Assembly (NCBI RefSeq): GCF_021603645.1
Contig: NZ_BQHJ01000009.1
Span: forward strand, 62,001-126,000
Reading direction: 5' to 3'
Source of the DNA: Pseudomonas pseudonitroreducens
GTDB lineage: Bacteria > Pseudomonadota > Gammaproteobacteria > Pseudomonadales > Pseudomonadaceae
Length of the DNA stretch: 64,000 nt
The stretch's first letter is position 1. Every line of letters starts with the position of its first letter. A model generated the notes under the pieces. That model saw only the letters and a program-made list of their open reading frames with translations, made no database searches and was not told where the DNA came from. The position numbers and the translations under genes are program-made. Positions 14,621 to 24,139 of this stretch are shown in pieces.

Positions 14621-16900
14621 ATGAGCAAGACCTTCCGACTGGCCGCCGTGGCCGGCAGTCTGCTGGCTAGCGGCCTGCCCGCGCTGGCCCATGGCGCCGA
14701 ACTCGAGGCGCAGATCCGCTGGACCCGCTTCGGCATCCCGCATATCCAGGCCAGGGACGAACTGGGCCTGGGCTATGGCATCGGCTACGCCTATGCCCGC
14801 GACAACGCCTGCCTGCTGGCCGAGGAAGTCCTCACCGCGCGGGGCGAGCGCTCGCGCTACTTCGGCGTGGATGGCAAGTCCTCCGCCGGCATCGGCAACC
14901 TGCCTTCGGACTTCTTCTACACCTGGCTCAACGACAACGAATCCCTGCGTCGTATGCGTAGCGCCCAGCCGCAACCGATCCGCGATCTGCTCGATGGCTA
15001 TGCGGCCGGCTACAACCGCTGGCTGTGGGATACCCAGGCGGCCGGCACGCAGTGCGCGGGCAAGGCCTGGCTGCGCCCGCTGGAGGCCGACGACCTGCTG
15101 CGCCTGACCCGCCGGCTGCTGGTGCAGGCCGGCGCCGGACAGTTCGCCGAGGCGATGATGGCGGCCAAGCCGCCGGGGCAGGCGACGACGTCGGTCGTCA
15201 GCGATGGCGAAGTCCTTGCCGCGATGCAGCGCCGCGAGAACTTCCACCAGAGCCATGGCAGCAACGCCGTCGCCGTGGGTAGCGAACGCTCGGCGGGCGG
15301 CAACGGCCTGCTGCTGGCCAACCCGCATTTCCCCTGGTTCGGCGCGCTGCGTTTCTACCAGATGCACCTGACCATTCCCGGCCAGCTCGACGTAATGGGC
15401 GCCTCCTTGCCAGGCATGCCGCTGGTGAACATCGGCTTCAGCAAGGACCTGGCGTGGAGTCACACGGTGGACACTTCGAGCCACTTCACCCTGTACCGCC
15501 TCGACCTCGATCCGCAGGACCCGCACAGCTATCGCATCGACGGCCAGTCGCGGCCGCTGAAGGAAGTCACTCTGCGCGTGCGGGTACGTGAGGCCGACGG
15601 CCGCGTGGGCACGCGCAGCCACACGCTGTACGAGTCCGAATATGGCCCGCTGCTCAGCGTACCCGGCAAATTCCCCTGGAACGCCAGCGAAGCCTTCGCC
15701 GTGCGCGATGCCAATCTGGGCAACGACCGCGTGCTGCAGCAGTGGTATGCCATCGATCACGCGCGCAGCCTGGATGAGCTGCGCGACAGCGTCGAGCGGG
15801 TGCAGGGCATTCCCTGGGTCAACACCCTGGCCACTGACGCAGGAGGCAAGGTGCTCTACCTCAATCAGTCGGTGGTGCCGTACCTGAGCCAGCAGCAATT
15901 GGCCGATTGCGCGATCCCCGAGTTCCAGAAGCAGGGCCTGCCGGTGTTGCAGGGCGGACGCCGCGCCTGCAACTGGTCGAGCGTTGCGGGCACTCGTCAC
16001 GCCGGGCTGACGCCGCCGGAACAGATGCCGTCGCTTGCCCGCGAGGACTACGTGCAGAACTCCAACGACAGCGCCTGGCTGAGCAACCCGGCGCAGCCGC
16101 TGACCGGCTTCTCGCCGCTGGTGAGCCGCGATTCGATTCCGGTCAGTGCCCGTGCACGTTTCGCCCTGGAGCGCCTGAAGGGCGACGGCAAGATCGGCCC
16201 GGACGACCTGCAGAAGATGGTCACCGACAACCGCGTCTACGTGGCCGACCTGCTCCTCGACGACCTGCTGCAACTGTGCAAGCCAGCGCCGGCGGGCGCC
16301 GAGTCGGCCTGCGCCGCACTGGGCTCGTGGGACCGTCACGTCAATCTCGACAGCAATCCCGGCTTCGCCTACTTCCAGGCCTTCGTCGCGCGTTTCCTGA
16401 AGATTGACGGCGGCTGGCGCCTGCCCTTCGATCCCAAGCTGCCGCTGGCCACGCCCTCGGGCATTGCGCTGGACAAGCCGGAGGTGCGCGAGCAGGCGCA
16501 GCAGGCCCTGGTGGCAGCCGGGCAGGAGATCGACGCCCGCAAGATCCAGGCGAATGAGACCTGGGGCGAGCTGCAACTGACCGGCGACCAGGCCAATCCC
16601 CTGGGCATTCCCGGTGGCACCGGCAATGAGGGCGTGTACAACGCCATCACCTCGCAGTGGCAGGGCGACCACTACCGTGTGCTCAGTGGCAGCAGCTATA
16701 TCCAGCTGGTCGATTTCACCGCCGACGGACCGAAAGCTCGCGGGCTGCTGGCGTTCTCGCAGTCCAGCGAACCTGGCTCGCCGCACCATCGGGACCAGAC
16801 CGAGCTGTTCGCCAGGCAGCAATGGCCGGAGCTGCCGTTTACCGACGAGCAGATCAAGGCCGATCCGGAGCTGAAGGTGATGGAACTGCGCGAGCGCTAG
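14621..16900 (+). CDS. pvdQ: Acyl-homoserine lactone acylase PvdQ-like (Ntn hydrolase)
   Basis: 759 residues, very close in sequence and length to P. aeruginosa PvdQ (762). A signal peptide (about 1-25, LAAVAGSLLASGLPALAHG) directs it to the periplasm. The alpha chain starts with RWTRFGIPHIQARDELGLGY. The precursor is expected to self-cleave before the catalytic Ser214 in HGSNAVAVG, which becomes the beta-chain N-terminus. ANPHFPW and QNSNDSAWL supply the other active-site elements. PvdQ removes the fatty acyl chain from the pyoverdine precursor and hydrolyses long-chain acyl-homoserine lactones. It stands apart from any pyoverdine gene here. The ATG at 14621 is set by the signal peptide. Confidence 0.88.
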   Translation: MSKTFRLAAVAGSLLASGLPALAHGAELEAQIRWTRFGIPHIQARDELGLGYGIGYAYARDNACLLAEEVLTARGERSRYFGVDGKSSAGIGNLPSDFFYTWLNDNESLRRMRSAQPQPIRDLLDGYAAGYNRWLWDTQAAGTQCAGKAWLRPLEADDLLRLTRRLLVQAGAGQFAEAMMAAKPPGQATTSVVSDGEVLAAMQRRENFHQSHGSNAVAVGSERSAGGNGLLLANPHFPWFGALRFYQMHLTIPGQLDVMGASLPGMPLVNIGFSKDLAWSHTVDTSSHFTLYRLDLDPQDPHSYRIDGQSRPLKEVTLRVRVREADGRVGTRSHTLYESEYGPLLSVPGKFPWNASEAFAVRDANLGNDRVLQQWYAIDHARSLDELRDSVERVQGIPWVNTLATDAGGKVLYLNQSVVPYLSQQQLADCAIPEFQKQGLPVLQGGRRACNWSSVAGTRHAGLTPPEQMPSLAREDYVQNSNDSAWLSNPAQPLTGFSPLVSRDSIPVSARARFALERLKGDGKIGPDDLQKMVTDNRVYVADLLLDDLLQLCKPAPAGAESACAALGSWDRHVNLDSNPGFAYFQAFVARFLKIDGGWRLPFDPKLPLATPSGIALDKPEVREQAQQALVAAGQEIDARKIQANETWGELQLTGDQANPLGIPGGTGNEGVYNAITSQWQGDHYRVLSGSSYIQLVDFTADGPKARGLLAFSQSSEPGSPHHRDQTELFARQQWPELPFTDEQIKADPELKVMELRER

Positions 16901-16928
16901 GGCGGAGCTTCCGCAGAGGGGGCTTTTC

Positions 16929-17005
16929 GTAGGAGCGAGCTTGCTCGCGAACGGTACTTTCCGGCGGCTCGGAATCGTGCGGTTCGCGAGCAAGCTCGCT
17001 CCTAT
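16929..17005. repeat. Intergenic palindromic repeat, GTAGGAGCGAGC family
   Basis: Copy between pvdQ and ppk2. The right arm ends CTCCTAT instead of CTCCTAC. Confidence 0.85.
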
Positions 17006-17089
17006 AGGTAGGTCAGCCGGCGGCTGTCACCAGCCTGACACCGTCGGGGCCTAGTCTGGCGGCAAAGCCCCGACGCGTAGGCCGATGCC

Positions 17090-18007
17090 ATGCCCCTGAC
17101 CAATGAATCCGTGATCCGCCGCATCCACCGCGAACTGCTCGACCACAGCGACGAAGAGCTGGAGCTGGAGCTGCTGGAGGACGTGCGCAACCTCGACGAA
17201 CTGTTCGACGAGCACGCCGATGTCGACGAGGAGAAACTCGCCCGCCGTCGCTACTTCAGCGAGCTGTTCCGCCTGCAGGGCGAGCTGGTGAAACTGCAGA
17301 GCTGGGTGGTGAAGACCGGCCACAAGGTGGTGATTCTCTTCGAGGGCCGCGACGCGGCGGGCAAGGGTGGGGTGATCAAGCGCATCACCCAGCGTCTCAA
17401 TCCGCGTGTGTGCCGCGTCGCCGCGCTGCCCGCGCCGAACGACCGCGAGCAGACCCAGTGGTACTTCCAGCGCTACGTCTCGCACCTGCCAGCGGCGGGG
17501 GAGATCGTCCTGTTCGACCGCAGCTGGTACAACCGCGCCGGGGTCGAGCGGGTGATGGGGTTCTGCAACGACGAGCAGTACGAGGAGTTCTTCCGCAGCG
17601 TGCCGGAGTTCGAGCGCATGCTGGCGCGCTCGGGCATCCAGCTGATCAAGTACTGGTTTTCCATCTCCGACGACGAGCAGCACCTGCGCTTCCTCAGCCG
17701 CATCCACGACCCGCTCAAGCAGTGGAAGCTCAGCCCCATGGACCTGGAGTCGCGCCGGCGCTGGGAGGCCTACACCAAGGCCAAGGAAATCATGCTGGAC
17801 CGTACCCACATTCCCGAGGCGCCCTGGTGGGTGGTGCAGGCCGACGACAAGAAGCGCGCGCGGCTGAACTGCATCAGCCACCTGCTGAACCTGATCCCCT
17901 ATGAGGACGTGGAGCATCCGTCGGTGATCCTGCCCGCGCGGCAGCGCAACGAGGATTACTCGCGCACGCCGACCCCGCGGGAAATCGTGGTGCCGGAGGT
18001 TTACTGA
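17090..18007 (+). CDS. ppk2: Polyphosphate kinase 2
   Basis: 305 residues, PPK2 family (single-domain class). It transfers phosphate between polyphosphate and nucleoside diphosphates or monophosphates. The Walker A motif is FEGRDAAGKGG (84-94), the Walker B/lid segment is LFDRSWYNRAGVE (about 143-155), and YWFSISDDEQ and DRTHIPEAPWW follow. The length matches the ~300-residue class to which P. aeruginosa PA2428 belongs. The acidic N-terminal 50 residues (DEELELELLEDV) are typical. Monocistronic, upstream of a phosphate transporter gene (18382), which makes a phosphate-related neighbourhood. Confidence 0.9.
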   Translation: MPLTNESVIRRIHRELLDHSDEELELELLEDVRNLDELFDEHADVDEEKLARRRYFSELFRLQGELVKLQSWVVKTGHKVVILFEGRDAAGKGGVIKRITQRLNPRVCRVAALPAPNDREQTQWYFQRYVSHLPAAGEIVLFDRSWYNRAGVERVMGFCNDEQYEEFFRSVPEFERMLARSGIQLIKYWFSISDDEQHLRFLSRIHDPLKQWKLSPMDLESRRRWEAYTKAKEIMLDRTHIPEAPWWVVQADDKKRARLNCISHLLNLIPYEDVEHPSVILPARQRNEDYSRTPTPREIVVPEVY

Positions 18008-18066
18008 GGCGTTGCATACCGCGTAGGAGCAACTGTTTTCTTCAGGTAAGTCCGTGCCAGTTCCTT

Positions 18067-18181
18067 CCCTCACCCCAGCCCTCTCCCAGAGGGAGAGGGA
18101 GCCGCCCGTGCCGGCGGACACCAAGGTTTCATCCTGCACCGAACGGTCCCCTCTCCCTCTGGGAGAGGGTTAGGGTGAGGG
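18067..18181. repeat. Intergenic repeat, CCCTCACCC family, copy B
   Basis: Inverted counterpart of 8597-8714. It shares the core ATTTCATCCTGCACCG-type stretch (seen here as TTTCATCCTGCACCGAACG) and the CCTCTCCC/GGGAGAGG arms. Confidence 0.75.
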
Positions 18182-18205
18182 CTGATCCGAGTACAGGACC
18201 GTCGG

Positions 18206-18287
18206 GTAGCAGCGGACTCTGTCCGTGATCGTTTTTCGGCGGCTTCGAGCCGGCCGGCGGCACATCGCGGACGGAGTCCGCTCCTAC
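18206..18287. repeat. Intergenic palindromic repeat, GCGGACTCTGTCCG family
   Basis: Left half GTAGCAGCGGACTCTGTCCG, right half ATCGCGGACGGAGTCCGCTC. A half-copy of the same sequence is embedded in the flgI coding region at 33929. With the preceding repeat this occupies most of the 374-bp ppk2-pit gap. Confidence 0.7.
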
Positions 18288-18381
18288 CTACAGCCCGCCT
18301 GCGGGCAGCTCCGGCAGAGACATAACTTGTAACATTCCCCGCCGATCATGACCGGGTCATCCCCCCACGCGGACTCCCAGC

Positions 18382-19986
18382 ATGACCACCGATACCCTGG
18401 CCGTTCCCGTCGCCGAAGAACGGCCCCATCTGGAACGCAAGCCCGGCCGCATTACCGCCTTCATCTTCTTCGCCGTGCTCGCCGTCGGCCTGCTGTTTTC
18501 GGCCTGGAGCCTGGTGCGCGACGTCGACGACGTCACCTCCACGGTCACCACCTGGACGCCGTTCCTGTTGCTCGGGGTCGCCCTGTTCATCGCCCTGGGC
18601 TTCGAGTTCGTCAACGGCTTCCACGACACCGCCAACGCGGTGGCCACCGTCATCTATACCCACTCGCTGCCGCCGCACTTCGCGGTGGTCTGGTCGGGCT
18701 GCTTCAACTTCCTCGGCGTGCTGCTTTCCAGCGGCGCGGTGGCCTTCGGCATCATCGCCCTGTTGCCGGTGGAGCTGATCCTGCAGGTCGGTTCCTCCGC
18801 CGGCTTCGCCATGGTCTTCGCCCTGCTGATTGCCGCCATCCTGTGGAACCTCGGCACCTGGTGGCTGGGTTTGCCGGCGTCGTCCTCGCACACCCTGATC
18901 GGCTCGATCATCGGCGTGGGCATCGCCAATGCGCTGATGCACGGCCGCGACGGCACCAGCGGCGTCGACTGGGCGCAGGCGACCAAGGTCGGCTACTCGC
19001 TGCTGCTCTCGCCACTGATCGGCTTCATCTGCGCCGCGCTCCTGCTGCTGGCGCTGCGCCTGCTGGTGAAGAACCGCGCGCTGTACAAGGCGCCCAAGGG
19101 CAAGACGCCGCCGCCGTGGTGGATTCGCGGCCTGCTGATCCTCACCTGCACCGGCGTGTCGTTCGCCCACGGCTCCAACGACGGGCAGAAGGGCATGGGC
19201 CTGATCATGCTGATTCTGGTCGGCACCCTGCCGATGGCCTACGCGCTGAACCGCACCATGCCGGCAGACCAGACCGTGCAGTTCGTCGCCATCGCCGAAG
19301 TGACCCAGCAGGCGCTGGTCCGCGCGGCGCCGCAGCCGGCCCCGGCCGACCCGCGCGCGGTACTCTCGGAATACGTGCGCACCAAGGAAGCCAAGCCGGA
19401 ACTGATCCCGTCGCTGGCGGCGCTGACCGGCGCCATCGGCGCGGAAGTGAAGGGCTACGGCAGCCTCGCTCGTGTGCCGGCCGAAGCCATGGGCAACGTG
19501 CGCAACGACATGTACCTGACCAGCGAAGCGATCCGCCTGATGGACAAGGACAAGGTCGGCAACTTCGACGCCGACACCACCAGCAAGCTGGCGGCGTTCA
19601 AGGGCAAGATCGACGAGTCGACCCGCTTCATCCCGCTGTGGGTGAAGGTCGCCGTGGCCATCGCCCTCGGCCTGGGCACCATGGTCGGCTGGAAGCGCAT
19701 CGTGGTCACCGTCGGCGAGAAGATCGGCAAGACCCACCTGACCTACGCCCAGGGCGCCTCGGCGGAGCTGGTGGCGATGCTGACCATTGGCGCGGCGGAT
19801 ATGTACGGGTTGCCGGTGTCGACGACCCACGTGTTGTCCTCCGGCGTCGCCGGGACCATGGCCGCCAACGGCTCCGGCTTGCAGATGCGCACCATCCGCA
19901 ACCTGCTGATGGCCTGGGTGCTGACCCTGCCGGCGGCCATCGTGCTCTCCGCGTCGCTGTACTGGCTGTTCACCCACCTGTTCTGA
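18382..19986 (+). CDS. Inorganic phosphate transporter, Pit family
   Basis: 534-residue inner-membrane Pi-cation symporter. The duplicated Pit signatures are visible: GFEFVNGFHDTANAVATV in the first half and SFAHGSNDGQKGMG after the mid-point. They are accompanied by PASSSHTLIGSIIG and PVSTTHVLSSGVAG. A hydrophilic central region (about 305-410) separates the transmembrane halves, as in long PitA-like proteins. The N-terminal 25 residues are cytoplasmic. Followed by an intrinsic terminator. Substrate is inorganic phosphate or metal-phosphate. Confidence 0.9.
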   Translation: MTTDTLAVPVAEERPHLERKPGRITAFIFFAVLAVGLLFSAWSLVRDVDDVTSTVTTWTPFLLLGVALFIALGFEFVNGFHDTANAVATVIYTHSLPPHFAVVWSGCFNFLGVLLSSGAVAFGIIALLPVELILQVGSSAGFAMVFALLIAAILWNLGTWWLGLPASSSHTLIGSIIGVGIANALMHGRDGTSGVDWAQATKVGYSLLLSPLIGFICAALLLLALRLLVKNRALYKAPKGKTPPPWWIRGLLILTCTGVSFAHGSNDGQKGMGLIMLILVGTLPMAYALNRTMPADQTVQFVAIAEVTQQALVRAAPQPAPADPRAVLSEYVRTKEAKPELIPSLAALTGAIGAEVKGYGSLARVPAEAMGNVRNDMYLTSEAIRLMDKDKVGNFDADTTSKLAAFKGKIDESTRFIPLWVKVAVAIALGLGTMVGWKRIVVTVGEKIGKTHLTYAQGASAELVAMLTIGAADMYGLPVSTTHVLSSGVAGTMAANGSGLQMRTIRNLLMAWVLTLPAAIVLSASLYWLFTHLF

Positions 19987-19999
19987 GGGCGGGTGACTC

Positions 20000-20034
20000 A
20001 ATGAAAACGCCGCTCCCCGGAGCGGCGTTTTCAT
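20000..20034 (+). terminator. Intrinsic terminator after pit
   Basis: Arms AATGAAAACGCCGCT and AGCGGCGTTTTCATT around a CCCCGG loop, starting 13 bp after the stop codon. Confidence 0.85.
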
Positions 20035-20066
20035 TTGGCATGTGCGGTGGGGGCGGAAGCGCTTGC

Positions 20067-20147
20067 GTAGGATGGGTGGAGCGCAGCGATACCCATGCTG
20101 TCGGTGCGCGGGATTGATGGGTATCGCTGCGCTCCACACCATCCTAC
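20067..20147. repeat. Intergenic palindromic repeat, GTAGGATGG family
   Basis: Third copy of the 3440 element, with the inner arms GATACCCAT/ATGGGTATC intact. Confidence 0.85.
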
Positions 20148-20195
20148 GTCGTGTTCTTCCGGTAACTCGGTGCGATTGCTTCGTTTCATGCCCGC

Positions 20196-20225
20196 TTGAA
20201 ATATCGAACGCGTGGTGCGTATTTT
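20196..20225 (+). promoter_or_regulatory. Possible sigma-70 promoter of the glutamine-synthetase-like gene
   Basis: TTGAAA (20196-20201) and TATTTT (20220-20225) with an 18-bp spacer, 66 bp before the start codon at 20291. Good match but no further support. Confidence 0.35.
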
Positions 20226-20290
20226 GTACGGGCTCGCGCACCTCGCGCGGCGTCCTGTGACACGGACAAGAAGAACAAGGATAAGAAGTC

Positions 20291-21631
20291 ATGAGTAACG
20301 ATCTAGGAATCCCGCTCGCCGAACATCTGGCTGGAGTGGAAGAGATCGAGTGCGTCACCCCCGACCTCAACGGGGTGCCGCGTGGCAAGGTGATGACCGG
20401 CGAGGGCTTCCTCACCGGGCGCCGGTTGCAGCTGGCGCGCGGCGTCCTGCTGCAATGCATCATGGGCGGCTACCCGCCCGCCAAGTATTACGGTAGCGAC
20501 GACGGCGACCTCGCGCTGATCGCCGAGCCCACCCAGATCCATCGCCTGCCCTGGAGCGACGAGCCCCGCGCCTTCGCCATCTGCGACGCGGTGGAACTCG
20601 ACGGCAAGCCTTCCGGCCTGTCCACCCGCGGCCTGCTCAAGCAGGTGGTGGCGCGCTACGCCGAACACGGCTGGAGCCCGGTGGTGGCGACCGAGCTGGA
20701 GTTCTTCGTGTTCGCCCCCAACCCCGATGCCAACGAAGCCTTCCAGGCGCCGCTCGGCCTCGACGGGCGCCGCGAGATCGGCCACTCGGCCTTCAGCGTG
20801 TCCTCCAACAACGGCCTGCGGCCGTTCTTCCAGGACGTCTACCGCTGCATGGCAGCGGTGGGGCTGGAGCGCGACACCTTCATGCACGAGATGGGCACCA
20901 CCCAGTTCGAGATCAACTTCCTGCATGGCGACCCGGTGCTGCTGGCCGACCAGACCTTCCTGTTCAAGCACCTGCTCAAGGAAGTCGCGCTCAAGCACGG
21001 CCTGATCGTGGTGTGCATGGCCAAGCCGCTGGCGCACACGCCGGGCAGTTCGATGCACATCCACCAGAGCGTGGTCGATGGCGAAGGCCGCAACATCTTC
21101 ACCGATGCCCAGGGCGAGGCCACGCCGGCGTTCCGCCATTTCATCGGCGGCCAGCAGGCCTGCCTGGCGGACTTCACCCTGCTGTTCGCACCGAACGTGA
21201 ACTCCTTCCAGCGCCTGTGCCATCCCTACGCCTCGCCGAACAACGCCTGCTGGTCGCATGACAACCGTGCCGCCGGCCTGCGCATTCCGGCCAGTGCTCC
21301 GGTGGCCCGGCGGGTGGAAAACCGCCTGGCCGGCGCCGATGCCAACCCCTACCTGGCCATCGCCGCGAGCCTGGCTGCCGGCCTGCATGGCATCGAGCAC
21401 GCGCTGGAGCCGACTGCGCCGATCCAGGGCGAGTTCGAGGTGCCCGATGAGCTGCTGCTGCCCTGCACCATGTACGACGCGATGCAGCGCCTGACACGCA
21501 GCGAACTGGCCCGCGAGGTGTTCGGCAACGAGTTCATCGATGGCTACTGCGCGACCAAGTCCATGGAGCTGACCAGCTTCTTCGACGAAATCACCCCGTG
21601 GGAGCGCCGCGTCCTGGCCGCCCAGGCCTGA
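20291..21631 (+). CDS. Glutamine synthetase family protein, probable gamma-glutamylpolyamine synthetase
   Basis: 446 residues of the GS catalytic fold. Signatures include ELEFFVF (first metal glutamate), the ATP-region MAKPLAHTPGSSMHIHQS, and ENRLAGADANPYLAIAASLA. It lacks the adenylylation-site region and the exact length of GlnA, and matches the PauA/PuuA-type enzymes that attach glutamate to putrescine, cadaverine or spermidine as the first step of polyamine catabolism. It is followed by an MFS gene and flgZ, the order seen around PA3355/PA3356 in P. aeruginosa, so a PauA5-type assignment is plausible. The ATG has the ribosome site AAGGA upstream. Confidence 0.82.
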   Translation: MSNDLGIPLAEHLAGVEEIECVTPDLNGVPRGKVMTGEGFLTGRRLQLARGVLLQCIMGGYPPAKYYGSDDGDLALIAEPTQIHRLPWSDEPRAFAICDAVELDGKPSGLSTRGLLKQVVARYAEHGWSPVVATELEFFVFAPNPDANEAFQAPLGLDGRREIGHSAFSVSSNNGLRPFFQDVYRCMAAVGLERDTFMHEMGTTQFEINFLHGDPVLLADQTFLFKHLLKEVALKHGLIVVCMAKPLAHTPGSSMHIHQSVVDGEGRNIFTDAQGEATPAFRHFIGGQQACLADFTLLFAPNVNSFQRLCHPYASPNNACWSHDNRAAGLRIPASAPVARRVENRLAGADANPYLAIAASLAAGLHGIEHALEPTAPIQGEFEVPDELLLPCTMYDAMQRLTRSELAREVFGNEFIDGYCATKSMELTSFFDEITPWERRVLAAQA

Positions 21632-21648
21632 TTCGCGGGCGCGCTGAC

Positions 21649-21677
21649 ACAGCTGCACCGAAAACCGGTGCAGCTGT
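21649..21677 (+). terminator. Hairpin, probable terminator
   Basis: 12-bp perfect stem ACAGCTGCACCG / CGGTGCAGCTGT with a 5-nt loop, 17 bp after the gene at 20291-21631. No U-tract follows, so termination efficiency is uncertain. Confidence 0.5.
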
Positions 21678-21889
21678 GATCGGCAGACATCTCCAGGCGA
21701 TCTTCAAGCCATCCTCGTTCATCCCGCCGGTATCCTTCGAACTGACCTGCTTCACTGCGCGCGACGCTCGCTATTCCGGGCCCGGCAGGGCTCTCGACGC
21801 GCCCATTGGCAGCCTCTAATGTGTCACGGCAAGTCCCGCTTTCCGCTGCCCGGACATTGTGCCGGGGTTGTCCTGGACCAGGAGGTCCA

Positions 21890-23230
21890 ATGCTTCGGAT
21901 CGTCACTGCCTTCCGCGCTCTGTACTTCGCCGCCGTCATGCTCCTGACCGGTTCCGGTCTGCTCAGTACCTACCTCGCCTTGCGCCTGGGCGCGGAAAAG
22001 GTCGATGGGCTGTGGATCGGCGCCATGATGGCCGCCTACTACCTCGGCCTGGTGCTGGGCGGCAAGATCGGCCACCGGCTGATCGCCCGCGTCGGCCATA
22101 TCCGCGCCTACGTCGCCTGTGGCGGGCTGGTCACCGCCGCCGTGCTGGGCATCGGCCTGCTGCCGTGGATCGGCTTCTGGCTGGTGCTGCGGGTCGCCAT
22201 CGGCCTGGGGATGATGTGCCAGTACATGGTCATCGAGAGCTGGCTCAACGAACAGGCCGAGGCGCGCCAGCGCGGGCTGGTGTTTGCCGGCTACATGGTC
22301 GCCTCGTACCTGGGGCTGGTGCTTGGCCAGTTGGTGCTGGTGGTGCACCCGGGGCTGGGGCCTGAGCTGCCGATGCTGATCGCGCTGTGCTTCGCGCTGT
22401 CGCTGATTCCGGTGGCGATCACCCACAAGGTCCACCCCGCGCCGCTGCGCCCGGCGCCGCTGGAGCCGCGCTTCTTCATCCAGCGGGTGCCTCAGTCGCT
22501 GACCACGGTGCTGGTGTCCGGGCTGGTGGTTGGTTCGTTCTATGGCCTGGCGCCGCTCTATGCGGTGGGGCAAGGCCTGAGCACCGAGGAGATCGGCCTG
22601 TTCATGGGCGGCTGCATCTTTGCCGGGCTGGTGGTGCAGTGGCCGCTGGGCTGGCTCTCGGACCGCATCGACCGCGCCGTGCTGATCCGCAACGCGGCGA
22701 TCCTGCTGCTGGTGGTGGCTCTGCCGCTGGCTCTGTTGCCGCTGCTGCCGGTGCCGCCGCTGAGCCTGGCGCTGCTGCTGCCGATGGGCTTCCTGGTGTG
22801 CCTGGTGCAGTTCACCCTTTATCCCCTGGCGGTGGCCTTCTCCAACGACCACGTCGAGGGTGAGCGGCGCGTCTCGCTCACGGCGATGCTGCTGGTGACC
22901 TTCGGTGTCGGTGCCTGTATCGGCCCGCTGGCGGCCGGTGCGCTGATGAAGGCCTTCGGCGCCAACATGCTCTACGCGTTCGTCTGCGCCTGCTCGCTGA
23001 TCCTGATCTGGCGCGTGCGCCCGGAGAAGGTCAGTGGTGTGCACCGGGTCGACGAGGCACCGGTCAAGCACGTCGCCACGCCGGACAGCCTGGCTTCCTC
23101 GCCGCTGTCCGCCGCCCTCGACCCACGGGTCGACGAAGCCGCCGTGGAAGAGCAGATGAAGGGCAACGACAGCAGTGCGCCGGTGCCCGAGGTGGCAACC
23201 GAAGCAGAGGAAGAAAGCCGGCCCGCGTGA
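21890..23230 (+). CDS. MFS transporter
   Basis: 446-residue permease with about 12 hydrophobic segments. LGGKIGHRLIARVGHIRAY is a variant loop 2-3 motif and WPLGWLSDRIDRAVLI the equivalent in the second half, which places it in the YcaD/UMF1-like group. A hydrophilic C-terminal tail of about 60 residues (ending EVATEAEEESRPA) is unusual and probably cytoplasmic. The ATG at 21890 follows GGAGGT; upstream open frame has no start signal. Substrate unknown. Confidence 0.85.
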   Translation: MLRIVTAFRALYFAAVMLLTGSGLLSTYLALRLGAEKVDGLWIGAMMAAYYLGLVLGGKIGHRLIARVGHIRAYVACGGLVTAAVLGIGLLPWIGFWLVLRVAIGLGMMCQYMVIESWLNEQAEARQRGLVFAGYMVASYLGLVLGQLVLVVHPGLGPELPMLIALCFALSLIPVAITHKVHPAPLRPAPLEPRFFIQRVPQSLTTVLVSGLVVGSFYGLAPLYAVGQGLSTEEIGLFMGGCIFAGLVVQWPLGWLSDRIDRAVLIRNAAILLLVVALPLALLPLLPVPPLSLALLLPMGFLVCLVQFTLYPLAVAFSNDHVEGERRVSLTAMLLVTFGVGACIGPLAAGALMKAFGANMLYAFVCACSLILIWRVRPEKVSGVHRVDEAPVKHVATPDSLASSPLSAALDPRVDEAAVEEQMKGNDSSAPVPEVATEAEEESRPA

Positions 23231-23273
23231 GGCCGCAAGGCGAGGGCGGCAAGGGGTTGCCGCCCCGGATGGG

Positions 23274-24023
23274 CTAGAACAGCTCGTCCTTCTCGAAGCG
23301 CCGGGCTTCGCGCTGCAACTGGTAGACGAAACGCTCGATGTTGCGCTGCGCCAGGCCGCTCATCTGGTGGAAGCGCACGCCGGCGAAGCTGTAGCCGACC
23401 TTGTCCTCGAAATGCACGTGGCGCAGTTCGACTTCCATGGTCAGGGCGCCGAAGGGCAGGCGCGCGGTGAATTCCTCGTAGATCTGCCCGGGCTGCAGGC
23501 GCTCGGCGGCGTTGCCTTCCAGGCGGATCTTGCAGCCGGTGGCGGAGATATCGATGAGGTTGCCCTTGAGCGGCGACTTCAGTTTGCTGCCGCCGATTTC
23601 CACGGCTACCGGTTGGCCCTGGCCCACGGGGGCGCGGAAGGCGTTGCGGCGCTGGTGATAGAGCATCTCGGCCGGCACTGGCAGCCAGTAGCAGCGCGCG
23701 CCGTCGATTTCGGAGAAGAAGGCGTTCTGGGTGTTTTCCCAGGCAATGCGCACGCCTTCATGGAAGGCTTCGATACGGAATTGCTCGCCGTTCTGCAGGA
23801 AGCGTTCGCCATCGTTGGGGATCAGTTCGTCGAGGGCGACGATGTTGCGTTCCCGGTTGACCTCGACGACGAAGCTCTGGAAGCGCCGGCTGCGACCTTC
23901 GAAGGTGACTACCAGGGGATCGTGACTGTCCATCAGCATTTTCAGGCTGGCGTGGATCTCCACCGGAGCTTTCAACACCTTCGGTGGTTGAGGGCCATTT
24001 TCCTCGGCGAACAGATTGGACAC
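23274..24023 (-). CDS. flgZ: Flagellar brake protein, c-di-GMP receptor FlgZ (YcgR)
   Basis: 249 residues. The N-terminal YcgR domain (about 15-115) precedes a C-terminal PilZ domain. The c-di-GMP contacts are visible as the RRNAFR arginine motif (125-130) and DISATG (158-163). YcgR/FlgZ binds c-di-GMP and acts on the flagellar motor to slow swimming or swarming. Begins with GTG at 24023, with a GGAGA site about 11 bp before it. It lies downstream of flgMN on the same strand, as in other pseudomonads. Confidence 0.9.
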   Translation of the reverse strand: MSNLFAEENGPQPPKVLKAPVEIHASLKMLMDSHDPLVVTFEGRSRRFQSFVVEVNRERNIVALDELIPNDGERFLQNGEQFRIEAFHEGVRIAWENTQNAFFSEIDGARCYWLPVPAEMLYHQRRNAFRAPVGQGQPVAVEIGGSKLKSPLKGNLIDISATGCKIRLEGNAAERLQPGQIYEEFTARLPFGALTMEVELRHVHFEDKVGYSFAGVRFHQMSGLAQRNIERFVYQLQREARRFEKDELF

Positions 24024-24139
24024 GGTCCGCGGGTCTCCATTGTGTTTGTTATGAGTCTTGCACGGGGCAGGGCAGGTGATGGCATTTTGCCCTAGGGCGT
24101 GCGCTCAGACCAGCGCTGCCTGTCTGCAAACGGTGGCAG

